From Prorocentrum cordatum (taxonomy: Eukaryota; Sar; Dinophyceae; Prorocentrales; Prorocentraceae), in the NCBI GenBank assembly GCA_963575745.1, contig CAUYUJ010020728.1, positions 1 to 64,000 of the forward strand: 64,000 nt of DNA, in the 5' to 3' direction. Numbering within the stretch: position 1 is the stretch's first letter; every line of letters begins with the position of its first letter. The position numbers and the translations under genes are program-made. The notes beneath the pieces were generated by a model, which saw only the letters and a list, made by a program, of their open reading frames with translations, did no database searches and had not been told where the DNA came from. Shown piece by piece: positions 30,161 to 43,392 of the stretch.

Positions 30161-30800
30161 GCGCCTTGGGGTGGCGCTTCAGGACGGGGACGGCGAGCTC
30201 GGTACCGACGTAGTTGTCGTTTTTCGGGCCCATGACAGCAATCGCGAGCTGACCCGTGGCTCGCTTGCCCTGCTCGAGGTGGTGCTGCAGCAGCCGTTCA
30301 CCACTCTCGTAGTCGTGGAGGCTGATGCTGGGCTTGTACGTCTTGCCGTCGTCAGGCGAGGTGGGTTCGGCAAGGACAGGGACCTTCCAAAAGGCAGGGT
30401 CCAAGGCGATGAATTGGGTGTCCGCAGCCTGAAGACGTGCGGAACCCGCTGGTGGGTGCGATGTGTCTCCGCCAGTGCGCTTAGGCTTGCTGCGCTGGTG
30501 ATGATCGAGCGTGTAGCTAATCTGGTTGGCGGCGCACATGCGGATAAGGGCGCTGCCAAGCTTCTTCGTGTTGGACTTGTGCATGTCGTACATTGCCTGG
30601 AGCTCGTCCGCGTTCAGTTCGGCTAGCCCGTTGTAGGCGGCCGTGGGGCGGTCAGACCCCGCTTGCCTGAACGCTGCGATGCAGTCCTGCTTGCGTTGAA
30701 GGAGGGACCCTTCAGCAGCAGGGCGCGTGGGGCGGGAGCTCGGAGGCTGCTTTGAAGAGCGACGGCGCTCCGGCTTCTTGGGGGCCATTGCTGCGGGCAC
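30141..30800 (-). CDS. ORF1 N-terminal part
   Basis: A 219-codon frame starting MPAAMAPKKPERRRSSKQPP, a basic N-terminus able to bind nucleic acid. Helical segments (LLQRKQDCIAAFRQAG, LNADELQAMYDMHKSNTKK) and a folded-looking stretch (QFIALDPAFWKVPVLAEP, DYESGERLLQHHLEQGKRA) follow. The frame stops with TAA at 30141. The +1 frame is open across this point and continues protein-like sequence, so ORF1 was probably about 740 residues in total. As the first ORF of a non-LTR element it is the expected position for the RNA-packaging protein. Family unknown. Confidence 0.65.
   Translation of the reverse strand: MPAAMAPKKPERRRSSKQPPSSRPTRPAAEGSLLQRKQDCIAAFRQAGSDRPTAAYNGLAELNADELQAMYDMHKSNTKKLGSALIRMCAANQISYTLDHHQRSKPKRTGGDTSHPPAGSARLQAADTQFIALDPAFWKVPVLAEPTSPDDGKTYKPSISLHDYESGERLLQHHLEQGKRATGQLAIAVMGPKNDNYVGTELAVPVLKRHPKAPKVVQL
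30416..30447 (-). other. Sense-strand hairpin HP1
   Basis: Tip C-GUC-UUCA-GGC on arms GGGTTCCGCA / TGCGGACACCC. Ten pairs with one bulged C. Confidence 0.8.
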
Positions 30801-30941
30801 TCTGGTGCGGAGAGGTGACGCGAATCAGTAGGGCCCTGCTGGGACCCCTCCGGTCTCGCGAGGCCTGGGAGTCTGACTCCGAGGCGGGGCGCTTCGCGTC
30901 GTGGCTGCGGTCTGAGCGCAGAGCACTCTCGAGCCGAGACT

Positions 30942-31036
<95 letters not shown>

Positions 31037-31112
31037 GGAGAGGAGAGAGAGAGAGAGAGAGCGGAGAGAGAGAGGGGGAGTTGAGAGAGGAGACAGGCGA
31101 GAGAAAGAGAGA

Positions 31113-31154
<42 letters not shown>

Positions 31155-31181
31155 AGAAGAGAGAGAGAGAGAGATAGAGAT

Positions 31182-31222
<41 letters not shown>

Positions 31223-31235
31223 GGAGAGAGAGAGG

Positions 31236-31297
<62 letters not shown>

Positions 31298-31465
31298 CGA
31301 GAGAGAGAGAGAGAGAGAGAGCAGAGAGAGAGAGAGAGAGAGAGAGAGCGGGAGAGAGCGAGGGAGAGCGAGAGAGAGCGAGAGAGAGCGAGTGAGAGCG
31401 AGAGAGCGAGAGAGAGCGAGAGAGAGCGACAGAGAGCGAGAGAGAGCAAGAGAGAGCGAGAGAGC

Positions 31466-31514
<49 letters not shown>

Positions 31515-31634
31515 AAGAGAGAGAGAGATAGAGAGAGAAAGAGAAGAGAAGAGAAGAGAAGAGAAGAGAAGAGAGCGAGAGAGAGAGAGAGGAGAGTGAG
31601 AGAGAGAGGAGAGAGCAGAGAGAGAATAGAGAGA

Positions 31635-31665
<31 letters not shown>

Positions 31666-31797
31666 GCAGATATAGAGGCAGAGAGAGAGAGGCACAGAGA
31701 GAGAGGCAGAGAGAGAGAGAGAGGCAGAGAGACAGAGGCAGAGAGAGAGGCAGAGAGAGAGAGAGAGGCAGGGAAAGAGAGGCAGAGACAGAGAGAG

Positions 31798-31843
<46 letters not shown>

Positions 31844-31868
31844 GCAGAGAGAGCAGAGAGAGAGGCAG
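30942..31868. repeat. (GA)n tract at the 5' side of the giant retroelement
   Basis: About 0.9 kb of GA repeat with AGGC, GAGC and AAGAGAAG variants. It begins within 10 bases of the Cys-free 5' leader of the retroelement. Ser/Leu and Arg/Glu ORFs are artefacts. Confidence 0.95.
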
Positions 31869-31972
31869 CTCAGTCACACTTAAATCCAGATTCGTCCTCA
31901 CCGAGTCCCACCACCAAGGGAGCGCCAGCAAGGAGATGCACATATGGGGATCCCCACGCAGTGAATAATTGA

Positions 31973-32775
31973 GGGGTGCAGCGGGGTGACGTCTTACGCG
32001 GACCACCAGGATACCCCGCCATACCTGGAGGGTTGCGATCTGCGGATGGGTCGCCACTTTTGAGGGCTGTTGAGACCTCACCATCCCTGGGGGGCTGCGA
32101 TAGGCGAAACCGTCGCCATTTTCGAGGGCTGCTGGGGGGTGCAGCGGAGTGACGTCCTACGCGGACACCAGGAGGCCTCGCCATCCCTGGGGGGCTCCGA
32201 TCTGCGAAGTTGTCGCCACTTTCGAGGGCTGCTGGGGGGTACAGCGCAATGACGTCCTACGCGGACCACCAGGAGACCTCGCCATCCCCCCGGGGGGCCG
32301 CGATCTGCGAAACCGTCGCCATTTTCCAGGGCTGCTGGGGGGTGCAGCTAGCGCCGTCCTACGCGGACCACCACAAGACCTCGCCATCCCTTGGGGGGCT
32401 GCGATGTCGCAATTTTCAAAGGTTGTTGAGGGGTGCAGCGGGGTGACGTCTTACGCGGACCACCAGGGTACCCCGCCATACCTGGAGGGTTGCGATATGC
32501 GGATGGGTCGCCACTTTTGAGGGCTGTTGAGACCTCGCCATCCCTGGGGGGCAGCGATAGGCGAAACCGTCGCCATTTTCGAGGGCTGCGGGAGGGTGCA
32601 GCGGAGTGACGTCCTACGCGGACCACCAGGAGACCTTGCCATCCCTGGGGGGCTCCGATCAGCGAAATTGTCGCCACTTTCGAGGGCTGCTGGGGGGGGC
32701 AGCGGAGTGACGTCCTACGCGGACCACCAGGAGACCTCGCCACTCCTGGGATCCAGCGGAGTGGCGCCTTTCTCA
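31973..32775. repeat. ~100-bp satellite array 3 with a higher-order repeat (8 monomers)
   Basis: Landmarks at about 32060, 32122, 32220, 32323, 32415, 32516, 32579 and 32680. The short 62-bp monomer recurs with a ~456-bp period, showing a higher-order unit. 32220-32430 is nearly identical to the end of array 2 (12800-13005). Confidence 0.9.
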
Positions 32776-32814
32776 TACCTGGGGGTTGTTTCGAGTTCCG
32801 GGGTCGTCAGGAAG

Positions 32815-33260
32815 GAAGCAGAGAAGCTGGCGGGCGAGCTAGGCCTGGGTCGCTTCTTGCATTAAGTATAAGCAAAGGTGTTCATTTTGCGAGCACCGCG
32901 GCGACATGGCGCATGCAGCGCTGCATCTTTTGCGGACTACCGACAAACGCACCATTCTTAGGTCTCCTCCTGCCACTTTCGTCGTCGTCTTCCGCCCCCG
33001 GCCACCTTGTGCTGTTGCCGCGCTGGCGGTTCGGCACCCCACGCGTTGGTTTCCTGCTCGTTGTTTCTTCCCCCATGTCCTTCTCAATCTTGGGTCCTCG
33101 TTCCTAGTCCTTCTGTTGTTGTCTTGTGAACCGTGCCACGCGAGCGCACCCCATGTAGTTTGCAAACATATAACTTCGCCTGCACGGTCATTGTCGTGGC
33201 AGGTTGGGCCAACATCTATGTCCACTTGATGCGGATGGGCTGGGTACGTCACATGTTTTT
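32815..33260. repeat. Dispersed duplicated segment with box repeat copy 3
   Basis: Diverged copy of 2430-2735, in the same orientation and again directly after a satellite array. 33265-33985 beyond it shows no recognisable feature until the polypyrimidine tract before exon 1. Confidence 0.7.
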
Positions 33261-33879
33261 ATTTTGAGGGGGGAGGGGTCGTCGCTTAGGGGGCAGGGGC
33301 GATGCACTGGAGGGGGGGCGACCATTTTAGAATATACAAACCGTACCAGGCAGATTGTGGCACTTTACCACGCCTCAAGGTGCCAGGGGGCACGGTGGGG
33401 GATTCCTGACGAGATTTCCAGCGAAAGCCCCATTTTGAAAGACTACAGCCGTCCATTCGGGTAACTGTTGCATACTTGCAGACGAGGTAGTACATTGCAC
33501 GAAGTCCCATGCGAGAGCCCAAGTTTGAATAGTAGTCGAGATCTACCCGTGTCGCCGTTGGATATGTATAAGGCAAGTGTGCCTGGCGCCGATGGGAGAG
33601 TCCCACTTCCACACGATTTGCCTTCCATCCGTGTAGAAGGTGGATGTGTGTTAGGACGAGTGGGGGAGGCTCCATGGCAAGAGCCTCATGTTGAAGAAAA
33701 CAACCTGCCTTCAATTCGTGTCGTTGTTTGCAGTATCCAAGTTTCAATCAAGATCGTAAACGCTGGGGAAATCTCACGCGAACCTATCAGTTCGCCATTG
33801 CGGCACGTGTGGTGGCGCGTTGTAGAGGTTTTTGTTTGTAAGAAATGGGGATATGGGAGGGGGAGCGGACCCTGTTCCT

Positions 33880-33987
33880 CATTCCCTCCCACGCTCCATC
33901 TCATTCTTTCCTCCCTACAATTACCTCCTTCCCTCCTTCCCCTTCCCCTTCCCCTCGTCATCATCGTTGCCGCGTGCTCCCTCAGAG
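33880..33987 (+). promoter_or_regulatory. Polypyrimidine tract and 3' splice site of exon 1
   Basis: A long C/T-rich run ends in CTCCCTCAGAG before GTTATCC. AG followed by G is the pattern at every exon of this gene. Confidence 0.6.
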
Positions 33988-34088
33988 GTTATCCGGTGGT
34001 TCCTGGAGTCCGACGAGGACAGCGTGCTCGAGGTGCTCCGGCTCGTTGGCAAGCAGAGGCGATCCTTGGTCATGAAGGCGGGAGGAAG
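33988..34088 (+). CDS. Calx-beta gene exon 1 (of those in the window)
   Basis: Reads VIRWFLESDEDSVLEVLR then LVGKQRRSLVMKAGG, a charged amphipathic segment upstream of the Calx-beta domain. It would lie in the cytosolic loop if the gene is an Na+/Ca2+ exchanger. The acceptor is AG|GTT after a strong polypyrimidine tract. The donor is GGAAG|GAAGAC, a GA-type donor. It ends in phase 2 and exon 2 starts with the single base needed to complete an Arg codon. The segment itself has no recognised domain, so membership in the gene rests on phase, splice pattern and order. An earlier exon must exist but I could not find it. Confidence 0.55.
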
Positions 34089-34939
34089 GAAGACAAGTAG
34101 GACGGGGTAGGGGGTTAGGATCGGGGATGTGAAGGGAAAACCGTCGTTCTGCAACGGCTCTTTGGTAACAGAGCTTGCAGTACATATTGTCAGTTTGCTC
34201 CCCGAAGATGTGATCCCGTCCGCCAGGTGTACAGTCACTGCCTTCAGGGTCCTGCTCATAGCAGGCCTTCGTTGGCCTCCTTCGCCAGGGTGGCGATTGG
34301 TCCCAGAAGTCAATTATTCTGCCACTCTCTCGGAAGGCCACCCCATGATAACCATGTATAACCCTAAGAACAATTGTGGGAGCAAGCCAGCATACGGTCA
34401 AGCGGCCGTCGCCTCAAAGGTGGCGGAGGAGATGCAGCCGAGCATGTCCAACGGCTCCCACGACGACGGCTTGGAAGGCCTCAAGGGCAGATTTGGCAGG
34501 CACCCAGGGCTGCCGCACACGACCAAGCGATATGAGCGAGAGCGGGACATGGACCATACTTGCGTTGACAGGTGTCTCATAGCCGCTCTTGCAGCCCGTT
34601 GTCCACGTGCTCTTCTGAGCGCGAATCATGTTCGGGCCAGTGATTCATCGGCTTACGCCGCGCCGCCGACCCCTTGGAGCCCTCTGGCACGCCTCTCAGG
34701 CTCTCGTCGATTTACGTTGCTTTTTGCTGCCTACGCATCTTCTTGCTTCCGTGGGACGATTCGTTCTCCACATGCCCAGGGTCTCCTTGGCCTCCACGCG
34801 AAGCATATCACCGTGGTGTCTCGGCATCAGACGATCCCCATTTGACTGGAGACCCTCAGTGTCTAGGAGTCTTCGGGCCAACACGTTGCCATGGCAGAGG
34901 TGTCGTGTCTCGTAGAATACGTACCGGGGAGCATATTCG

Positions 34940-35200
34940 GAGCCCATCGGGGGTCTTCTCTTGGGGCCTCGTTGGTAAATCTTGGGGGCCTCTTGGGGGC
35001 GTGTTGGGGGCGTTCTGGGGCTTCTCGAGCTATTTTGGGAGGAAATGTTCCCAAGGCCGACTCGATTTCCCCCGCTTGAATTTTGAGACCCTCTTGGGCC
35101 GCCTTGGGGCTCTCTGGCCGTTCTGAAGCTTTCTTGGGGGCCTCCTGGGCCGCCCTGGGGCGATCTTGGGGCTGCCTGGCCCGTCGTGGGCGTCCCGCAA
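34940..35200. repeat. Short CTTGGGG/CCTC repeats in intron 1
   Basis: Irregular repeats of TTGGGGCCTC-like words, similar to those at 10130-10350 and 49900-50090. The rest of intron 1 (34089-35877) shows nothing recognisable. Confidence 0.55.
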
Positions 35201-35877
35201 CGCGAACACGGGATTGCCCGAACATGATCGCAGCGTTTCAGGAACATCAGTGATTCCCCCCCCCCCTCCCCCCAGGGGGCCCTCTTGGGGCTCTCTGGGA
35301 AGTTTCTAAATTCCCTTCGTGTAGGAGCCGTCTTGGAACCCTTGGACCATCTCGGCGCTTTCGCGGGCCGTCATGTAACCTTTGAGGGCAATCTTGATGC
35401 GCATCGGAGCACAACTGGCGCAGATCAGTCCCCTCGCACAACCAGCCCGATCGGCTGGACCAGGCCCTCTGGGGAGGTGTTTGCGGAGGGGCAATTATGT
35501 CACACTCCGATGATCCCTCAAGGGCTCGGCGAAGAACTCAATCCGGTATCCGCCTGCTCTTCTCGATTTTGGTCCATTCGTCGGGAGGCTCCCTCCAGGC
35601 GTCGAACACGGCGGGTCGAACATTTTCCTCTAAGGCTACGCGCGGTCTTCTTGTAGTATGTGTTCTGTCTGTCTTTCTCTTTTCTCCGCCTCCGCCTCGT
35701 GTCTCTCCCTCCTCTCCCATGCCGCCTCCTCGGGTCGCCGGAGGCTTGGCTCAACTCCTGGGTCTCCTTGGAAGGGTATTTCGACGCCTCTGGGGCATGG
35801 GGGCCGCGCGACAAAGCTTCCTCATGCAATGTGAGCGCCCAGTCGCCTCGTCCTCGTCCTCCCTCGCTCTCCGTGAG

Positions 35878-35965
35878 GTACGACCACCAGCTGGAGATGG
35901 CGAGGACCGCCCCGGTGCTCAAGTTCGCCGCCCCGATCTTCTTCTGCGGCAAGAGGGAGAAGCAG
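35878..35965 (+). CDS. Calx-beta gene exon 2 (first strand of the Calx-beta domain)
   Basis: Reads YDHQLEMARTAPVLKFAAPI then FFCGKREKQ. The LKFAAPIFFCGKREKQ part fits the first strand of Calx-beta domains (hydrophobic-x-F-A...F...E), and exon 3 continues it in phase 0. The acceptor is CCGTGAG|GTAC after a C/T-rich run. The donor is AAGCAG|GCGAGA, a GC-type donor. The next exon is 11.6 kb away. Confidence 0.65.
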
Positions 35966-37181
35966 GCGAGAGGGAGACGGAGGCTAGAGTATGATAACGA
36001 AGAAGGGGTGGAGGAGGCTTAGGATCAGGAGTAGGATTAGGATTTGGAGGAGGAGGAGGAGGTGGAGGAGGAGGAGGTGGTTGCCAGAAGTCACTGCCGA
36101 GCCGAAGTGGGATCTTTTCTCTAGGTATGGAGTCCTTGATGCATGGGTCGTCTGCATCGACGGGACTGCTATTGATTCAGAATTTTAGAGTGTTGCACGG
36201 ACGGGGTTTGGAGTGGTGGAAGCGGATGAAGGAGGGAATGTGACAGGTTCGTTGTTCGGCCTTCTGCCTCACCCACTGACAGGATGCGAAGATGTCTTCG
36301 TCTTGCGAACCGCCCTGCGCTTCCTCGGGCCAAGCTTGACTGCAATCGCGGCTGATTGTAAGATGGTGATATATATACACACTTTACAGGATCAGGGTAG
36401 GAATTATCAAACGTATGTTTTAGTGAGTTGCGGGTTGACATATCTAGAGTTGCTGGTGGTTATACAAGCAATTCCCGTGTAAACGCCGCGTGGCGGCCCT
36501 AATGCAGGCTGCCCCGTATTGGGCCTGGAGTGGTAACCGAAAGTTTATGTATTGGCTCGTCTCTGAGCTGAGCACCAGGCCAACCTTCCATATGTCAAGG
36601 TGCGGTATGAGATCGTAGCAGAACGTGTGCTTCGGACGGGATTGCTGATGTCAGGGGTCCTTGACAGTTTGGCGTTGTGCTCGGTGTCAGGCAAGAGTTT
36701 TCTTTGTGCTCGGTGTGGGGAGCGCGGGCAGTCGAGGTTCACAATCGGTCTTTTCCCTTGTCGCGGTTTTCCCCGCCCTGCCCGCGCCTCCCACACGTCG
36801 CACAGGACGTGGGTCGGTGGAGGTCGGGTAGCGTGGTGTTGTCTGTGCGGGTCCTTCGGGTCCGAGCGTTCCAGGTTTTCCGAGGGCCGTGAGCCCAGAG
36901 ACCGCGACGCAGGGATGCCGCTCAGTTCTTGCGCATGCTCAAAAATGGCATCGGCCCGACGAGCGGGAAGAGTTTCGGCAATCTGTTCCCAATTTCCAAG
37001 CTCCTCGCTGCTCCGCCGCCGCTGTCAAACCCCTGAGCAGCCGCCGTGTGCAGCACGAGGAACCAACTTGTTTGTCCCAGCCGTCCTGTGGTGTTGGGTT
37101 CTCGTTTTAAAGAGACAGCGACCCGCGTTCCTCACTATTCCTTTTCCTCCTCCCCCTCCTACATCCTCCCATTATCCCCCT

Positions 37182-37645
37182 CACTTTGGCACACCCCTTG
37201 CCGCGTTTCGTGTCCCCATAGGGAGCTCCATCGAAGGCCCCATTGGCGGGATTCGCATGCGGTGCCGCTTCATTTTCGGCACACCCCTCGCACGTTGCGT
37301 GGCCCCATGGGGAGCTCCACCAGAGGCCCCAGTGGCAGGGTTCGCATGCGGTTCCCCCCCATTTCGGCACACACCTCACACGTTTCGTGGCCCCACTGGG
37401 ACCTCCGCCGAAGGGCCCAGTGGCAGGGTTCGAATGCGGTTCCACCCCCCCATTTCTTCGGCACACCCCTCACACGCTGCGTGGCCCCATGGGGAGCTCG
37501 GGCGAAAGGCCCAGTGGCAGGGTTCGCATGCGGTTCCACCCCCATGTCGGCACGCCCCTCACACGTTTCGTGGCCACATAGGGAGCTCCATCGACGGCTT
37601 CAGTGGTAGGGCTCGTATGCGGTTCCACCCCCATTTCGGCGCAGA
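37182..37645. repeat. ~91-bp tandem repeat, five copies (in intron 2)
   Basis: CGGCACACCCCTC..CACGTT..GTGGCC..GGGAGCTC recurs at about 37188, 37276, 37366, 37458 and 37549. Two further copies lie at 40553-40695 and a decayed one near 48880-48990. 35966-37181 shows nothing else recognisable. Confidence 0.85.
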
Positions 37646-37756
37646 GAAAGTGTCAGGTCACAGCCGGCCGTGTGATATCCCAACAACGCGGGTCAGATCA
37701 CACTCGCCAAGCACAGCTGGGACGGGTGAGATCCCAACCGCTCCAGGTGAATATTT

Positions 37757-38035
37757 CGGGCATCTGAGGGCCTCTGAGAGATTCTGAGAGATTCTGGGGG
37801 CCTCTGAGAGCTCCTGAAAAATTTTGAGATCTTCTGGGGGATCCTGAGAACCTCTGGGAGCTTCTGAGAGCTTCTGGGAGCTTCTGAGAGATGCTGGGAG
37901 CCTTTGAGAGTTGCTGAGAGATTCTGAGAGCTCCTGAGAGATTCTGGAACCTCTGAGAGATCTTGAGGGCTTCTGTAAGATTTTGGGAGCTTCCGAGAAA
38001 GCTTCTGAGAGGTTCTGACCGATTTGGAGAGCTTC
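37757..38035. repeat. Short repeat of TTCTGAGAG / CTTCTGGGAG
   Basis: An irregular 10-15-bp unit repeated about 20 times. Confidence 0.8.
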
Positions 38036-38049
38036 CAATATCAGTATTT

Positions 38050-40325
<2,276 letters not shown>

Positions 40326-40552
40326 ACTGACGGGCGAGTTTCCAACCGCTAGTGCTCACGCGTGAAGTCGGTTCTGTCTAAGTTTTCCAGTGAGGCTTCA
40401 GATTGCAATGACAACAATGATAATGTTGAAACGTGTGTTCTTTATTAGCTTCTCCCTCGGTTGGGATCTGACCGTGCCTGGGGCTTTGGACGGTTGGGAT
40501 CTCACCCGTCCGGTTGTGGTTTCATCCGACCGGTTGTGATCTCGACCCATCG

Positions 40553-40695
40553 TTTTCGGCACACACCTCACACGCTTCGTGACCCCATACAGAGTTCTTT
40601 GGGAGGCCACAAGGGTAGAGTTCGCATGCGGTTGCACCCCAATCTCGGCACACCCCTCACTTGTTTCGTGGCCCAATAGGGAGTAGGGAGTTCCA
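40553..40695. repeat. Two further copies of the 91-bp repeat
   Basis: Same words and orientation as 37182-37645. Just upstream, GGTTGGGATCTCACC is the reverse complement of GGTGAGATCCCAACC found near 37725. 40700-43040 otherwise holds GC-rich DNA and a GGA tract (41690-41850) without a supported gene. Confidence 0.75.
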
Positions 40696-43039
40696 CTGAA
40701 GACGATATTAACAACTGCGGCACTCACAACAGCATATGGTCGTGTCCTTCGCCAGTCTCATTTTCTTTTTCTCTCTTCCTTCACGGGTTTGCTGCTGCAT
40801 GTCTCTCTCTCTCTCTCTCTTTGTCTTGGCGGTAACCGTGTTGTCTTCGCTGAAGGTCGCTGAAGGAAGTGGTTGCCAGAATGACGGTGCATACGAACGT
40901 CTGTTGAGCCGCGCTCTCCTTGCACGACATGCCCCTCCCTCGGGGTGTGCCCCTCCGTGGCACAGTTAGGGGGCGGAGAAGGCCCAGGGGGCTATGCGTC
41001 GACCCCCGATCGCCCATTGATGGCCAATGCGGGTCTGGTCGCCCACCCCGCTCAGGAACACGCGGTTTCGCAATCGGGGGCCTGTCGGCGACGCATCGGC
41101 GATGCATCGCCGATTCCAGGTTGAGGCCCTTCCGAGCCTCCGTCAATGCCCTGGGGCGCTTGTGATGGGGTCCTCTGACTCGGCTGAGTTGGGCTCCTCG
41201 TCGGCTGCAGGCCCGACCCTGGGGAATCCAAGCGGGCGCCCATGTTCTGGTCGTGCGCATCCGACGCGCGTTCTTGCTGAAGTGAAAGTTGTTATGCTTT
41301 GTCGTGGATGTGGGAGTTTCGTGGTCAGCATTGCACAGAAGCTGGCCCAGCCCTGCTCCCCTGGGCCGTCTGCGACCGGCAGGCGCAATCTTGACAGGCT
41401 GGCGGAAGGTACGGCGTCATTTCCCCAGCGCCGTCACTGATTGCGCCAGGACCGAGCTGGCACTAATTGGCCCTTATTTGCTGGAGCCGCTGGAGTCCCT
41501 CTGCTGCCTCCGCTGCCTCCGCTCCAACCCTTGGCGCGGTGCGCCGACGTGGCGAAGTTGACCCGTGCTGCCCGAGGCGTTGGGCCGCTGGTGCTGTCCC
41601 CCGTCGGGCCGCGGCGTGTTCTGCGCCCTCGGCCGCTGCTGCCCCATCCGCCATCCCGAGCTCGCCGAGGAGCGCCTCGGCCTCTGAGGCGGAGGAGGAC
41701 GAGGAAGAGGAGGAGGAGGAGGAGGAGGAGGAGGAGGAAGAGGAACATCAGCAGCAGCATGACAGCGGAAGGAGAAGGAGGAGGAGGAAGAGGAGGAGGA
41801 GGAGGAGGAGCAGGGCAAGGAGGAGGAGAAGGAGAAGGATACGTTTTCGCAGCAGTTGTATCCCCCCTCGCCCCTGGCGTTCCTGTTGCACCCAAGCCCA
41901 GAGGCCGAGAGTACGGATCGCCTCGTTCCAGTGTCAATGTGATAGTGGGGATCGTCGCCCAGGTTGAACTCAGCGTACTGCGCATCGGAGACTGCTCTAT
42001 GCCGACCGAGGCCGCTTCTGCTTCGATCGTGTTGTTGCCAGGGCGGGCTCATAGAAACGTAGATCTTATGCTTGGTCTGTCTCCCTTCTCTCTGTAGCGG
42101 TTCCTCCAAGTCTGCCTATTCCGACTTAGATTCCCTAGTTTCTCATCTTATCCCTCGCCTTCTCTTGTTCTTTCACTCTCTCCCTCTTCCTCCCTGCCCC
42201 CCTCTCCCCCCCTCTGCCTCTTCTTCCATTCTCATTTCGTCCCCATCTTTTTTCTCCTCGTTCAGTATAGCCCCCTCTTCACGACCTCTCCCCTTCCATC
42301 CCCTCCATTGTGGTGACAGTGAGATGTGGTACCAGCCGGCGTGCTTCGCGAGCCAGGTTCGTGACGGCTTGAGGCAAATTGACTTCGAGGCGCACCCCGC
42401 CGACCGTTCCTGACCGATTCCCGCCGCACTCCGGCTCGCCGCGGTCTTCGCCCGCACTGCTGTCGCCCGGTTTGGCTCGGTGCCTTGCCGCTGCCTGCTG
42501 CGCCGTCGGCATCGGCCTCCACGCACTTCTCCATGCTGCTGTCCCCACTCGGGACCAACCTTTGTTGCTGGCCGCTGCCTCCAAGTCGGCGTGCACGTGG
42601 CCTCGCCCGGGATGGCGCGGAGGAGGTCCCTGACCAGGCCGACCTCGGGACGTGAGTTCACGTTGCGGCACTTGCTGGGGCTCCCTAGACGCTCCGCCCG
42701 GCGGCCGCACAGCAACCCCGCCGCCGTGGCGCCCCCTCCGCCGACGGGGGGAAGGTTCCGCGTCCAGCGGCAATGCCGTCTTCGCTGCCTGCGGGTCCCC
42801 TTTCCTGCCGCTGCAGCGAGGCACCCTGGGCAGCTCCGCTCGCCGCCCGCTCCAGCCAGTCGGCGCCGTGGTCCCCCGCCAGGCGAAACCGCCTCCCATC
42901 GCCACTGGTGCCGCACCGAAGGTCCCCTGTGCCGTGGTGCGGCTGGTCAACCAACAGCCGCCCCACGGCGCCCTCGGGCTCAGCGCCCGAAGTAGCTGCA
43001 TCATAAGTCAACGCACAGCTGGCGTGAGCCACGATTACT

Positions 43040-43359
43040 ATCGATGATGATGACGATGATGACGCTGATGGTGATGACGATGGTGAGTGATGATGATGCT
43101 GATGTTGTTAACGATGGTGATTGGTGATGATGGTGGCGACGACCATGGTGGTGGTGGTGACGGTACTGGTGTTAATGATGATGGTACGGTGGTTGTGGTG
43201 GTGATGGTAGTGTTTGTTCTTTTCGTTGGGGATGGTGTTGATGATACCGTTGATGATAATCACGCTGATGGTGGTGATGATGACGACGATGACGATGACG
43301 ATAACGATGACGATGTTGATGATGGCGACGATGATGATGGCGACGATGATGATGGTGAC

Positions 43360-43392
<33 letters not shown>

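Larger units (their letters stand above)
14693..30940 (-). mobile_element. Giant composite non-LTR (LINE-like) retroelement, ~16.2 kb
   Basis: A chain of long minus-strand open frames with retroelement domains in the order ORF1, glycoprotein-like ORF, WHGT/Cys-rich region, Pro/Ala-rich region, APE endonuclease, reverse transcriptase, zinc knuckle and RNase H1. No LTRs were seen, and the sense 3' end runs into (CT)n. APE-RT-RNase H order with a CCHC-like knuckle is standard for several non-LTR clades; the total length and the extra ORFs are not. Frames change about nine times, yet individual frames stay open for up to 809 codons, so indels rather than wholesale decay separate them. Sixteen sense-strand hairpins are spread over it. 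Boundaries are inferred from the GA tracts; no unambiguous target-site duplication can be read in simple-sequence DNA. Confidence 0.8.

Noticed and set aside
41463-42001. Possible minus-strand exon pair (…QYAEFNLGDDPHYHIDTG… and …AEALLGELGMADG…) around a pyrimidine tract
   Set aside because: Splice phases can be made to fit, but neither piece shows a recognisable domain and the GC-rich context opens frames easily. It lies inside intron 2 on the other strand.
42320-42412. Plus-strand segment EMWYQPACFASQVRDGLRQID after a pyrimidine tract
   Set aside because: It would fall between exons 2 and 3 of the Calx-beta gene and break a domain that joins perfectly without it.
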